Positions 1 to 7,264 of a stretch of DNA of 17,024 nt are shown in pieces. Under the pieces are notes generated by a model. The model searched no databases. It was not told the DNA's origin and saw only the letters and a program-made list of their open reading frames with translations. The stretch is from Chloroflexota bacterium (GTDB lineage: Bacteria; Chloroflexota; Ktedonobacteria; Ktedonobacterales; Ktedonobacteraceae): assembly GCA_902810755.1 (NCBI GenBank), contig CADDYT010000139.1, forward strand, positions 1-17,024, in the 5' to 3' direction. Each line of letters begins with the position of its first letter. Position 1 is the first letter of the stretch. The position numbers and the translations under genes were made by a program.

Positions 1-7
1 CCATCGA

Positions 8-268
8 CTATTTTCTAGTTGTCTGCTGCTGGTTGTATACCTCCTCACTGAGAGGTTTGAAAGGTTTTGTCGAGAAAATGGCCTCGATGGGCAAGCCAAA
101 AAACTCACTGATACGGAAGGCAAGCTCAAGGCTCGGATTATATTCACCACGTTCCAGATAACCAACGGTTTGATAATTAATGCTCAGAGCATTAGCAAGG
201 CCCAGGCGAGACAAGCCTCGCTCAGCACGTAAAACGGCTAAACGGTTATAGATGGTAATCTCAGGCAT
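8..268 (-). CDS. XRE-family helix-turn-helix transcriptional regulator (86 aa)
   Basis: A small one-domain DNA-binding protein of the Cro/C1 (XRE) type. Residues about 8-63 form the helix-turn-helix domain: LRAERGLSRLGLANALS gives the first helices, INYQTVGYLERGEYNPS the recognition helix and turn, and LAFRISEFFGLPIEAIF the closing helices. This matches the short stand-alone XRE regulators that often sit beside a small membrane protein gene. Any such partner would lie beyond the left edge, because the stop codon is only seven bases from it. The ATG start at 268 has a strong GAGGGG ribosome site about seven bases upstream. Targets are unknown. A palindrome in its own leader suggests autoregulation, which is inference. 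Confidence 0.9.
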   Translation of the reverse strand: MPEITIYNRLAVLRAERGLSRLGLANALSINYQTVGYLERGEYNPSLELAFRISEFFGLPIEAIFSTKPFKPLSEEVYNQQQTTRK

Positions 269-280
269 AATTACCCCTCA

Positions 281-298
281 TAGTACCGATACCTACTA
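281..298. promoter_or_regulatory. Palindrome in the leader of the XRE gene, possible operator
   Basis: TAGTA, eight bases, TACTA form an inverted repeat between the -10 box (319-324) and the start codon (268). This position suits a roadblock or autorepression site for the XRE protein encoded just downstream. Only the symmetry is seen; binding is inferred. Confidence 0.35.
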
Positions 299-318
299 TT
301 TTATATTTTACCTAATGA

Positions 319-347
319 AATATAATATCTATACAACGAAATGTCAA
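319..347 (-). promoter_or_regulatory. Sigma70-type promoter of the XRE gene
   Basis: On the minus strand a consensus TTGACA (-35, 342-347) is followed after exactly 17 bases by TATATT (-10, 319-324), in a very A+T-rich stretch. Transcription would start near 311 and leave a leader of about 40 bases before the ATG at 268. Confidence 0.7.
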
Positions 348-387
348 TGGAATGATATGGTTACTCAGAAAACCTGGTAATAATTAC

Positions 388-601
388 CTAATCGGTCGAG
401 ATGCTGGTCATGTGAGCATGCAGAACGAGATCGACGTTTGTTTGTAGGAGTAGCCAGCAGGATGCCTCGCAGGCCAGCCGTAGTTGCCACCTGCGAATAA
501 AGTGGGACGGTGCAAACGAGAACGGCAGCCGCCAGGATACCCGCTCCTGTCAACGACAGGCGGGTAAAGCTGCGCCGCAGTCGCCAGAAAGCTGGTTTCA
601 T
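388..601 (-). pseudogene. N-terminal stub of an FtsX-type ABC permease, frameshifted and truncated
   Basis: From ATG 601 the reading MKPAFWRLRRSFTRL, then a hydrophobic segment (LTGAGILAAAVLVCTVPLYS) and QVATTAGLRG looks like the N-terminus of large FtsX-family permeases: a basic cytoplasmic stretch, first membrane helix and start of the extracytoplasmic domain. After about 50 residues the frame is lost at a doubled GTTT (436-443, a tandem four-base duplication). Removing one copy restores a plausible continuation (TNVDLVLHAHMTSIST) that then meets a TAG at 388-390. Such permeases usually have 800 or more residues, so almost all of the gene is gone. Family assignment rests on the N-terminal pattern and is moderate. 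Confidence 0.5.
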
Positions 602-716
602 CGTTGAACCCACAAAAGTCAATTTCCTTCTAGCAAGCTTCGTACTGCTTACGTGAACTCTCACCGTCTCTTTTCAGCCCTCATTTTTCTCAAAAGGTGA
701 AAAGGAACAAAAATCC

Positions 717-899
717 TCAGCCTGATACTGGCACACTGGCGATCCAGATGCGCACCGTTCTGCCGCTGCTGCTAGAGGCAATGCGCGTGCCGTCATTGGA
801 CCACGACGCCGAAAGGACAGCAGCAGTATGCCCGTGATAGGTGTAGAGCGCCTTGCCAGAACTGTTTTGCCAGTTGGCGCACAGACCTGCTGTGCCACA
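717..899 (-). pseudogene. C-terminal remnant of a WD40-repeat protein
   Basis: One minus-strand frame ending at the TGA at 717-719 reads as a single WD40 blade: ALYTYHGHTAAVLSASWS, then NDGTRIASSSSGRTVRIW. The GH, the WSxDGxxIAS segment and the closing IW are the standard landmarks. Upstream in the same frame the pattern fades (CANWQNSSGK is where VWNxxTGK would be expected) and there is no start codon or ribosome site. WD40 proteins have several blades, so this is a fragment of a once larger gene. A longer open frame over the same bases (674-898) is a different frame without any recognisable fold and was not used. Confidence 0.55.
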
Positions 900-1083
900 T
901 AAGCTATTCCTTAAAGCGCCTTTCAGAGAATTACTACCGGATTATCCTCCTAATCCTTTGTACCCCTCACCAACTCTTCAAGCCACTAATGAAAGCTGTG
1001 TTCTCTATGAAGGACGCTAGACGAGAAAAAGTATTGCAGCAGCATGTTCCTGCGCATGCAGAATGTCCATAAACGGAACCCGG

Positions 1084-1164
1084 CTAGAGGGCAGAAATGG
1101 TTGCCAGTGCGCCAATGAGGAGCACAGCCAGTAGCGAACCAAGCGCGATAAGTGCTGGAGGATC
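1084..1164 (-). pseudogene. Possible membrane-helix scrap of a second FtsX permease
   Basis: Between two stops a frame reads PPALIALGSLLAVLLIGALA, a hydrophobic segment similar in style to the central transmembrane helices of large FtsX permeases. With the stub at 388-601 it may represent the same decayed gene. The evidence is only one helix, so this is weak. Nothing else recognisable was found between 900 and 1199. Confidence 0.2.
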
Positions 1165-1199
1165 TTAGAAACCTTGGCAGCCATGGAAGCCTGACTGGA

Positions 1200-2495
1200 T
1201 CAGAACTGTAATTTTGCCGCGATGCTCTGGGCGATGCTTTGTTCGTAGGCATCCGCCATTGGAATAGCAGGAAATTCGCTGTGGGCAAGTGCGTTTGCCG
1301 CCAGTAAGACGCCGAAACGATAGAGGAGATAGGCAGCAGGTTGCTTGAAGTTCGGGGACTCGCTCTGCGATGCTGGCGCGGGTACGACAATGCCCAGACA
1401 CCCTTCAGCCTCGTTCGTAGCAGCAGCAAAGCCCCAGACAACTTTTTGCCCATCGTTCGTCGTGCTATATTGCGGCGTGTTCCCTACCTCGTTGGTGATC
1501 GAATCACATGCTGGTGCAGCGCTGAACTGTTGTGAGACAGTTTCGGGAAAGACATGGGTACTGGCGTGCCACGTTGCGCCATCCCAGGTGATTCTGAAAT
1601 AGAGAGTATGGTCTTGACCAGCAGCAGCAACATTGGCGTCGGGCTGATTTTGCGCCACCGCTTGCCCGCTTAGGGTTTTATATGTCCAAGTGGGATAGAA
1701 CAGGCCCATGCTATCCCAGGTAAGGTGTGCGCCCTGTACCGGTGGACCAGCATACAAAGGCGATGAACAGAGTTGGAGACAGTTTTGTCCCTGGTAGGTG
1801 CAGGTATCACTATAGTCGGTACAGACATTCTTAGACGATAGATTGTCGTCGAGCTGGAAGCTGAGTGTCGCCTTCAAGGGCTGGGTGGCCGTCTTTACCG
1901 TCGCTACCCCGTTGGGCGGGGTAAAGAGATACTGTTCACCTGGCTGGAGCGTGGCGGTCGATTGCAGCGTATTGAGGGTGTCCTGAATGGTTTGTTCTAA
2001 CGCTGTCTGTTGATTGGGAGACAAATCTGCCAGCGACGCATTGAACGCAATCAAGCGTCCGAGAGTGGGGCCGGTCGCATTTTGATTCGATTCAGCGTTG
2101 CACAAATCAGGTCTGATTGGCGGGACGAAGATAAGGCAGGTGATCGGCAAAAATGGTGGCGCTTGCCAGGCAACTCGATGCTGCCCCCGCGAGAGATGAA
2201 TAATTGAGGATGCATAGTAGGTTCTGTCTTGCTGAGGGTCCAAGACAACACTATGTCCATCGACGGTAACCGTACCAGGCGGCGACGCATGAATAGCTAT
2301 CACATCATCGCCAGGAGCTAAAGTCACGGTCGGCGATGGTGAGGGCGCAACTGCCAGGAAGTGATTGAACACGATATCGCGTACTGGAGAGATAAGAGCG
2401 ATCAGTAGGAGGATGCACACCAGCAAGAGCACAAGAGTGGAGGTGAGCCTGACTTTGTGACGCGATGATTTCTCATTGATGGGTTTATGTTGCAT
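1200..2495 (-). CDS. Membrane-anchored extracytoplasmic protein with PEGA-like segment and eight cysteines (431 aa)
   Basis: Function not recognised. The N-terminus is basic, followed by a membrane helix at about residues 18-38 (LVLLLVCILLLIALI), so the remaining 390 residues should lie outside the membrane. A Pro/Ser/Thr linker (APSPSPTVTLAPG) leads into a segment resembling PEGA domains: ASPPGTVTVDGHSVV, then LSRGQHRVAWQAPP. Eight cysteines lie outside the membrane, four of them clustered around VCTDYSDTCTYQGQNCLQLC. The even number fits disulfides. I chose the ATG at 2495 because AGAAAGGTG stands six bases upstream; a longer frame from TTG 2525 has no good ribosome site. It follows the permease by 63 bases on the same strand and may act with it. 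Cysteine content links it to the MauE/MauD-like genes upstream (inference). Confidence 0.75.
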   Translation of the reverse strand: MQHKPINEKSSRHKVRLTSTLVLLLVCILLLIALISPVRDIVFNHFLAVAPSPSPTVTLAPGDDVIAIHASPPGTVTVDGHSVVLDPQQDRTYYASSIIHLSRGQHRVAWQAPPFLPITCLIFVPPIRPDLCNAESNQNATGPTLGRLIAFNASLADLSPNQQTALEQTIQDTLNTLQSTATLQPGEQYLFTPPNGVATVKTATQPLKATLSFQLDDNLSSKNVCTDYSDTCTYQGQNCLQLCSSPLYAGPPVQGAHLTWDSMGLFYPTWTYKTLSGQAVAQNQPDANVAAAGQDHTLYFRITWDGATWHASTHVFPETVSQQFSAAPACDSITNEVGNTPQYSTTNDGQKVVWGFAAATNEAEGCLGIVVPAPASQSESPNFKQPAAYLLYRFGVLLAANALAHSEFPAIPMADAYEQSIAQSIAAKLQF

Positions 2496-2558
2496 AATTT
2501 GCACCTTTCTAACATTTCTCCTCAAGATAGGTCTTATTAGGATGATCGGCTTATAGAG

Positions 2559-5312
2559 TTACTCAGCCCGTAACGTATCCAACGGAGGTAAGCGATTGAT
2601 AGCGCGTAACGCTGGGACCGTTGCCAGCACTGCTACCACCAACATGAAAACTACCACCCCTATAGCTATCAAAGGGACAGGAACTATTCCCTGCGTCTCA
2701 TGTCGCGTCACGAGTATTCCTGATGCCACTAGCCCTCCCAGCGCGGCTCCCAGTACTGCCAACATGAGACCCTCCTGCACAAAAAGGCGCTGTACCATCT
2801 GCACCCGCCAACCGACGGCCTGTAAGAGGCCGATTTCCTGCTGCCTTTCGCGTACTTGCAACATCAGTAGGTCGGCCAGATTCAAGAAGGTCAAGAGTAC
2901 AGCAAAGACAACGCCTGCCATCTGGGGAACTGCTGTTTGCACAAGGATATAATTCCCCAGTAGCGTACCTTGCAACGTCTTGTGGATAACCAGGAGGCTA
3001 TCCACTATAACAGTTAAGAGTATCGTTGAAAGAAATAGGCTACCTAGGGCAATTCCCACCCGCACGGCGGAACGAGAAAGATTGCGCCAGGCCATAGTTC
3101 CCAGTGTAGGCAAACGTGACCACAATGAGGCCTCCCAGCGAGAGATGGTACGCATTCCGACCACTTTCGTTCTAGCCCGTAACACCTCGGCAGGTTGGAG
3201 GCACCAAACCGTCCAGAGGGGGTAGAGAGTACTGAGTAGGGCCAACCCTAACACAGTGGGTAGCGCCGAGAACACGATGGACCACGCTAGACTGGACCCA
3301 ATTAAAAAGACGATCAGTAAGGCGAGGCCTGTACCCATGATACCGCCAGAGAGCGCGAGTGTAAGTGCTTGTGCTATGACCATGCCTATTGAGTGCCATG
3401 GTCGCCAGCCCAATGCGCTCAAGACAGCGATTTCGCGACGTTGGGTCGAAACCAGGAAACTCATCATCACTGCTAGGTAACCCAGGCAGACCAATAGCAC
3501 AGCTCCCAACAGGAAGATTTGAGTCTGTGTTAACTGGTTGAGGTAAACCAAGGCGACTCCAATGGCGATCCAACGCTCCTCAACCCAGCCAACTGGGTCA
3601 ATAGTCTGTGTCGCACCCACATATTGACCAGCTTTGACGCCAGGAATAAAAACCAGAGTAGGCTGTGGGGAGGCTCCCAGGGTGACAATAGCGCGTAATC
3701 CCGTACGTTGGTGTATTTCCTGGGCTACCTGTGAAGCACGTTTCCATCCTGCCTCATCTGGTGTGAGATTGCCCGCTATCCGAATGCGAATCACACTAAT
3801 GCAATCATTACCGCGAATCTGTTGCGCGGCAGCTAAGGTGGTCAGGGCTAAAGGGGATTCCATGAGATATCCCGATGGATTGGTCGTTGAGAGCATCATG
3901 GTCGGTTTGACAGGTCTTCCTTGTGCGTCATAGCGCCGAACAGTTGGGAAAGAAGTATAGGTATTCTCAGGCAGCCAGTTGAGCACATTGGTAAAGGTTG
4001 CCGAGAGACGTTGCCCGTCAAATTCCCCTACTGGTTCAGCTGTATAGCTCACTCCATTATAAAACGTTTGATCGACAGCTTCATAACTATACCCATAGGT
4101 TCCCATAAATTGACGAAGTGTACCAGGAAGAGGCTTGATCTTGCGAAATGCCACTTCCGCTTTTCCTGGTGTTTGATCTGGATTGGGAATAAGTGTATAG
4201 GCAATCCCCCTAGCGTCCTTAGGAGCCGTGGCAGTATGATAGGTTAAAGGGGCAGGGCCTGAAACAAAATTCAGGGGGAAATAAGGATAGCCATTGTATT
4301 GAATCTGCATGTCAGAATATCCCTGTTGCTGGAGGTTTTCTCCTCCTCCGAGCAGTTGAAGATTGTTCTGGGCCATCGGCACATCGCCATTAAAGATCGT
4401 TTGCTGCGAAAGTTGGTCAAGGTAATCTCTACCACCATGCATAAGTACTTGTTGTGGATCAGTAATTGGAGTGAGAAGGTGAACTAAAGAGGCTTGTAAT
4501 GTCAATTGTCCTGGAAGGTGTGTATTGAGTAGTAAGGGTACCTCATAGTTGGGAACCTTCTCACCAGCATCTCCTGTCACATAGGGTTGATCTGGTCGTA
4601 ATAGGAGCTGCGTTTGCTCTGGTAGAGAATCTCCCTGCACGATACTGGCATCAAGATGGGCCAATTGATTTTCTGCTACCGGATCTATCGCTGCTAACAA
4701 AAACGTCCCGAGATTAGGAACTCCTGTATAGTAGGCGTATGGCCCATTTCTCGTAAAAAAATAATCGCTAACTCCAATCTCATTCAAAATTTGCTCTTGG
4801 TCATTACTGAGACCGCAAGCCCCTGCTGGACAGGGAGCATCAGAGCCATACACGAACGTTGTGGCGTCGTATTCAGTGATATACTCGAAACCATTAAAGG
4901 CGGTCAATGTCCAATGCAATTTATAAAAACCGGGGGAGAGGCCGTGAGGGCCGAAGTTTAAAGTCACTGTAGGGAAGAGAACGTAGCCGACAAAAGCAAT
5001 AGGAGCAGCAACCGCAATGTTTGGCAATGTTTTGATCTGTCTGTATTGCTGGATGCTAATTCCTCCATCGTAGCCCTCAAACTGATCAGGAGGTATAGTT
5101 GTGCTTGATGGGATTGCAGTCTGCGGTGGCAATACTACCAGATCGTAGGTGGAGCGCCAATTCTGACTGATAATCTGTTTGGCCTGCAAGTCAGTAGTCT
5201 GTGTTGTTGCACTTAAGAGAATCAAGGCACATGCAGCGAGAAGGAAGCCACTACCCGTTAACACATTACGTCCATGTTGGCGACGGAGCATGAGCCAGAC
5301 ATAGTGAAACAT
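2559..5312 (-). CDS. FtsX/MacB-type ABC transporter permease, double-domain (917 aa)
   Basis: A large permease subunit of the FtsX (DUF214) type. One membrane helix near residues 15-37 precedes an extracytoplasmic domain of about 550 residues. A first FtsX block with three helices follows (about 600-700), containing the coupling stretch TQRREIAVLSALGWRPW. A fourth helix stands at about 750-772. The second FtsX block (about 795-905) contains QVRERQQEIGLLQAVGWRV. This 1+3+1+3 plan matches duplicated FtsX proteins, which work with a separate cytoplasmic ATPase in lipoprotein, peptide or envelope-signalling transport. No ATPase gene is present in the window. Start: ATG 5312 with GGAAGG eight bases upstream is preferred to GTG 5321. 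It lies 242 bases downstream of the Cys-rich gene, with a hairpin between, and 63 bases before the anchored protein. Substrate unknown. Confidence 0.85.
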   Translation of the reverse strand: MFHYVWLMLRRQHGRNVLTGSGFLLAACALILLSATTQTTDLQAKQIISQNWRSTYDLVVLPPQTAIPSSTTIPPDQFEGYDGGISIQQYRQIKTLPNIAVAAPIAFVGYVLFPTVTLNFGPHGLSPGFYKLHWTLTAFNGFEYITEYDATTFVYGSDAPCPAGACGLSNDQEQILNEIGVSDYFFTRNGPYAYYTGVPNLGTFLLAAIDPVAENQLAHLDASIVQGDSLPEQTQLLLRPDQPYVTGDAGEKVPNYEVPLLLNTHLPGQLTLQASLVHLLTPITDPQQVLMHGGRDYLDQLSQQTIFNGDVPMAQNNLQLLGGGENLQQQGYSDMQIQYNGYPYFPLNFVSGPAPLTYHTATAPKDARGIAYTLIPNPDQTPGKAEVAFRKIKPLPGTLRQFMGTYGYSYEAVDQTFYNGVSYTAEPVGEFDGQRLSATFTNVLNWLPENTYTSFPTVRRYDAQGRPVKPTMMLSTTNPSGYLMESPLALTTLAAAQQIRGNDCISVIRIRIAGNLTPDEAGWKRASQVAQEIHQRTGLRAIVTLGASPQPTLVFIPGVKAGQYVGATQTIDPVGWVEERWIAIGVALVYLNQLTQTQIFLLGAVLLVCLGYLAVMMSFLVSTQRREIAVLSALGWRPWHSIGMVIAQALTLALSGGIMGTGLALLIVFLIGSSLAWSIVFSALPTVLGLALLSTLYPLWTVWCLQPAEVLRARTKVVGMRTISRWEASLWSRLPTLGTMAWRNLSRSAVRVGIALGSLFLSTILLTVIVDSLLVIHKTLQGTLLGNYILVQTAVPQMAGVVFAVLLTFLNLADLLMLQVRERQQEIGLLQAVGWRVQMVQRLFVQEGLMLAVLGAALGGLVASGILVTRHETQGIVPVPLIAIGVVVFMLVVAVLATVPALRAINRLPPLDTLRAE

Positions 5313-5450
5313 GCAAAACACCTTCCATTTCCGCCTAAATTAACACCTTCTCAAAGTGCCAGAAAAGTACGTGCCATACCAACTCTTATGGTAAGACACA
5401 GTTTTGATATGAGGAAAAGGAACCGAATACAACACTTCAACAAAGGAAGC

Positions 5451-5477
5451 AGCACTGATACGAAACATACCAGTGCT
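5451..5477. other. Intercistronic hairpin between the Cys-rich gene and the permease gene
   Basis: AGCACTG and CAGTGCT pair perfectly, and the stem continues inward with two more pairs and G-U wobbles (about 11 pairs in all) around a loop of about five bases. No U-run follows on the minus strand, so it is not a standard terminator. It could be an mRNA-processing or 3'-stabilising hairpin giving more Cys-rich mRNA than permease mRNA. That role is inference. The rest of 5313-5554 shows no gene. Confidence 0.5.
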
Positions 5478-5554
5478 GTGAGGGATGGGCTATGGCAGCT
5501 TGTTATCCCAAACCCATCAATCCTTTTTACCCGGGCCGTAGACAAAAGATACTC

Positions 5555-5914
5555 CTAACACTTTGTTGGACAGCCTGAAGATGTGCATACAGAACAACCA
5601 ACATAGGTTAGGCAATTATAACCAACACATTGACCGGTGTAATAGAACTTGCTGTACTGGTACTTTTGATAGCAGTTTGTTTGGTAAGTACAGCTATCAC
5701 AACAGTAAGTTCCATACGGTGGACAATACACGCAATTACGGATTTCAGGTGTATCAGCTGCAGCAAAAGCAGGTTTGGGGTTCGCAGCGTTTATACCTAA
5801 ACCAATACCCGCCAATGAAAGGCCAGCAGCGACTTGCCCAACCCATGCCAAGTAACGGCGTCGTGAAAACTGTTGCTTGCCCTCCTGCTTTCCCGTATCA
5901 TGCTTGGATGCCAT
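5555..5914 (-). CDS. Tat-exported mini-protein with 12 cysteines and 11 tyrosines (119 aa)
   Basis: No known family recognised with certainty. Residues 17-24 (SRRRYLAW) are a twin-arginine motif, followed by a hydrophobic stretch and a probable cleavage site after AFA (residue 51). The mature part of about 68 residues holds 12 cysteines (61, 64, 71, 72, 75, 81, 96, 101, 107, 110, 115, 119) and 11 tyrosines. It has no tryptophan; the only Trp is in the signal. Tat export of a Cys-rich small protein next to MauE/MauD genes recalls the light chain of methylamine dehydrogenase (MauA), which also has 12 cysteines in six disulfides. That chain, however, is longer and needs two Trp for its cofactor, so the same enzyme role is excluded. 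ATG 5914 was chosen because GGAGGA lies five bases upstream; ATG 5959 has no clear ribosome site. It might be a structural, toxin-like or metal- or redox-active mini-protein. Confidence 0.8.
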   Translation of the reverse strand: MASKHDTGKQEGKQQFSRRRYLAWVGQVAAGLSLAGIGLGINAANPKPAFAAADTPEIRNCVYCPPYGTYCCDSCTYQTNCYQKYQYSKFYYTGQCVGYNCLTYVGCSVCTSSGCPTKC

Positions 5915-5980
5915 GTGTTCCTCCATTTTTCTGTTTGTGTGTTGCCTTGTCATCGTCATTGTTCCGTTAAGAAGCCTGTA

Positions 5981-6598
5981 TTATTGAGAAACTGATGTCA
6001 GTGCAAAAGCTCCTGCTAGGAGTCGTTGTAATTGTTCGTCTTCATTTACAACTCCTTTTGCACGAATAATACCTGCTTCATCAATGACGAAAACAAAGGG
6101 AACTCCCTGAATTTGATAGAGTCCTGCATGAAAGTCTCGCGTTGGAGTCAAAACAGTCAGATGTGTCTCATGCTCAAGAGCGTAGGCATGATTCAACTCT
6201 CGATCTGACCCACCGATTACGAACACTTTCGTCACATCCTCACTCTGCACAAAGCTATTCAAAGCACTCATCGTGCCAGTACACTAAGAACATCCCGGTA
6301 AAATAAAAGCGAGAATACGTCTTTGCCCTTGAAAATCATCAAGCCGAACTACTCTCCCTTCATAATCAGTTGCAGTGAAAGATGGAGCCTTCTTACCTGG
6401 AGAGAGTCCCCCTTCTCCTGAAGCCTGCACCTGATTCCCGGACACTCCTCCTTGCTGCTTTATTTGTCCTAATGCACGAAGCAATAAAACCAACAAAACG
6501 GTTTCAAAGAGTACCAATACCCAGAGGGCTATGATACTTACCATCCACCCAGTAGGTATAATCTTCCTCCTTTCACATAAACGGGTCAAGAACGCCAC
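5981..6598 (-). CDS. MauD/TlpA-like thioredoxin-fold protein, interrupted by TAG inside its CxxC motif
   Basis: An N-terminal membrane helix (about residues 19-43, SIIALWVLVLFETVLLVLLL) is followed by a linker and then an AhpC/TSA-type redoxin start (PGKKAPSFTATDYEGRVVRLDDFQG). The expected active site reads LPGC-S-stop-CTGT. Beyond the stop the same frame continues with thioredoxin-fold features: VTKVFVIGGSD, the cis-proline motif GVPFVFVID, and AGIIRAKG, ending at 5981. So the halves 6284-6598 and 5981-6271 are one gene in one frame, and the TAG replaces the second X of CxxC. Known MauD is a membrane-anchored thioredoxin-like protein for disulfide formation in the exported light chain. The first possible start is GTG 6598, overlapping mauE by 13 bases. 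ATG 6544 is an alternative, though the best ribosome site (AGGAGG) lies between them and suits neither well. It may be a fresh pseudogene, a sequencing error or a readthrough gene. Confidence 0.75.
6284..6286 (-). other. In-frame TAG between the two active-site cysteines
   Basis: Minus-strand codons are TGT (Cys), TCT (Ser), TAG, TGT (Cys). The amber codon sits at residue 105 of the thioredoxin-like gene, with homologous sequence in the same frame on both sides and no other damage. Confidence 0.85.
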
Positions 6599-7173
6599 AA
6601 GACTCGTGCAGCATTAAATAGTGCAGTAGCAGCAGCTACTGCTCCTGCTAGGACAACAACAGGGACAATAGTACTCATAAGGGACTGATTCAACAGAGAC
6701 GGACTATGAACAAATGCTATAACGGTGAACATATCAGAAGGAGTGATGAGCAGAAAAAGGAGGGCCGCTATCAAGAGACCATTACGTCCAACAAGCCACC
6801 AGGAGATGTGATGATCTCCAAGGGCACCTCCACAGTGACAGGAAAGATCACGCCGCCCTCTGAACAGGTTGATCAGGATGGCGCCACTAAAGAGCAGAAA
6901 GAGAGTGAGTGCCAGTAGGGCAGCAGGAACCAGCAGCAAACCGCTAAGTAGCCCAAGTCCTGCGACGAGTTCGGCGAGAGGAATACCATACGATAACACT
7001 GCTGAGAGTGCCAGCCTTGCTTCTAAAACGGGTGGCAGAACCTTGTACTCCTGTATTCCCTGCTGAAATTGCCGCTGATGCAGGAATTTGCTCACGCCAA
7101 CACTGAGCAAGATCAGCCCAAGAAGCAGGCGAAGAAATAAGCGGATTACAAAGACATCAATGGGCCATCCCAT
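6586..7173 (-). CDS. MauE/DoxX-like redox-associated membrane protein (195 aa)
   Basis: A polytopic membrane protein of the MauE type. The N-terminal helix (FVIRLFLRLLLGLILLSVGVSKF) carries the SKF ending typical of MauE/DoxX proteins. A second helix pair includes GIPLAELVAGLGLLSGLLL. A short loop contains the Cys-x-Cys motif SCHCGG (Cys 112 and 114), and at least two more helices follow. Length and motif fit the family (about 180-200 residues). In methylamine dehydrogenase clusters MauE is required, with MauD, for a stable light chain, probably by passing oxidising or reducing equivalents across the membrane. Here it is first in the minus-strand unit, with a 13-base overlap onto the thioredoxin-like gene. 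Start ATG 7173 has AGGAG about eight bases upstream. Confidence 0.85.
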   Translation of the reverse strand: MGWPIDVFVIRLFLRLLLGLILLSVGVSKFLHQRQFQQGIQEYKVLPPVLEARLALSAVLSYGIPLAELVAGLGLLSGLLLVPAALLALTLFLLFSGAILINLFRGRRDLSCHCGGALGDHHISWWLVGRNGLLIAALLFLLITPSDMFTVIAFVHSPSLLNQSLMSTIVPVVVLAGAVAAATALFNAARVLWRS

Positions 7174-7231
7174 AGCTTGTGCTCCTGTACTCGAGTATGC
7201 CTCTAAAGGAGTCAGATTCGCATCAAAAACA

Positions 7232-7260
7232 AGTATAACTGCTCAAACTACTTTGCGCAA
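7232..7260 (-). promoter_or_regulatory. Promoter of the mauE-like operon
   Basis: Minus strand TTGCGC (-35, 7255-7260) and TATACT (-10, 7232-7237) are separated by exactly 17 bases. The start would be near 7225, leaving a leader of about 50 bases. The weak -35 and the repeats directly upstream suggest an activator. Confidence 0.6.
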
Positions 7261-7264
7261 TTAG

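Noticed and set aside
674..898. 74-residue open frame on the minus strand
   Set aside because: It shows no fold or ribosome site. The neighbouring frame over the same bases carries the WD40 blade.
986..1453. 155-residue open frame on the minus strand
   Set aside because: It mostly overlaps the anchored 431-residue protein in another frame, and its composition is not protein-like.
3172..3573. 133-residue minus-strand frame
   Set aside because: It is a shadow frame inside the permease gene, whose membrane helices and coupling motifs are clear.
5563..5970. 135-residue plus-strand frame opposite the Cys-rich gene
   Set aside because: It is an antisense shadow. The minus-strand reading has a Tat motif, signal peptide and strong ribosome site.
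5981..6271. Separate small gene starting at ATG 6271
   Set aside because: It has no ribosome site and starts in the middle of a thioredoxin fold, in frame with the upstream half. It is the second half of the interrupted thioredoxin-like gene.
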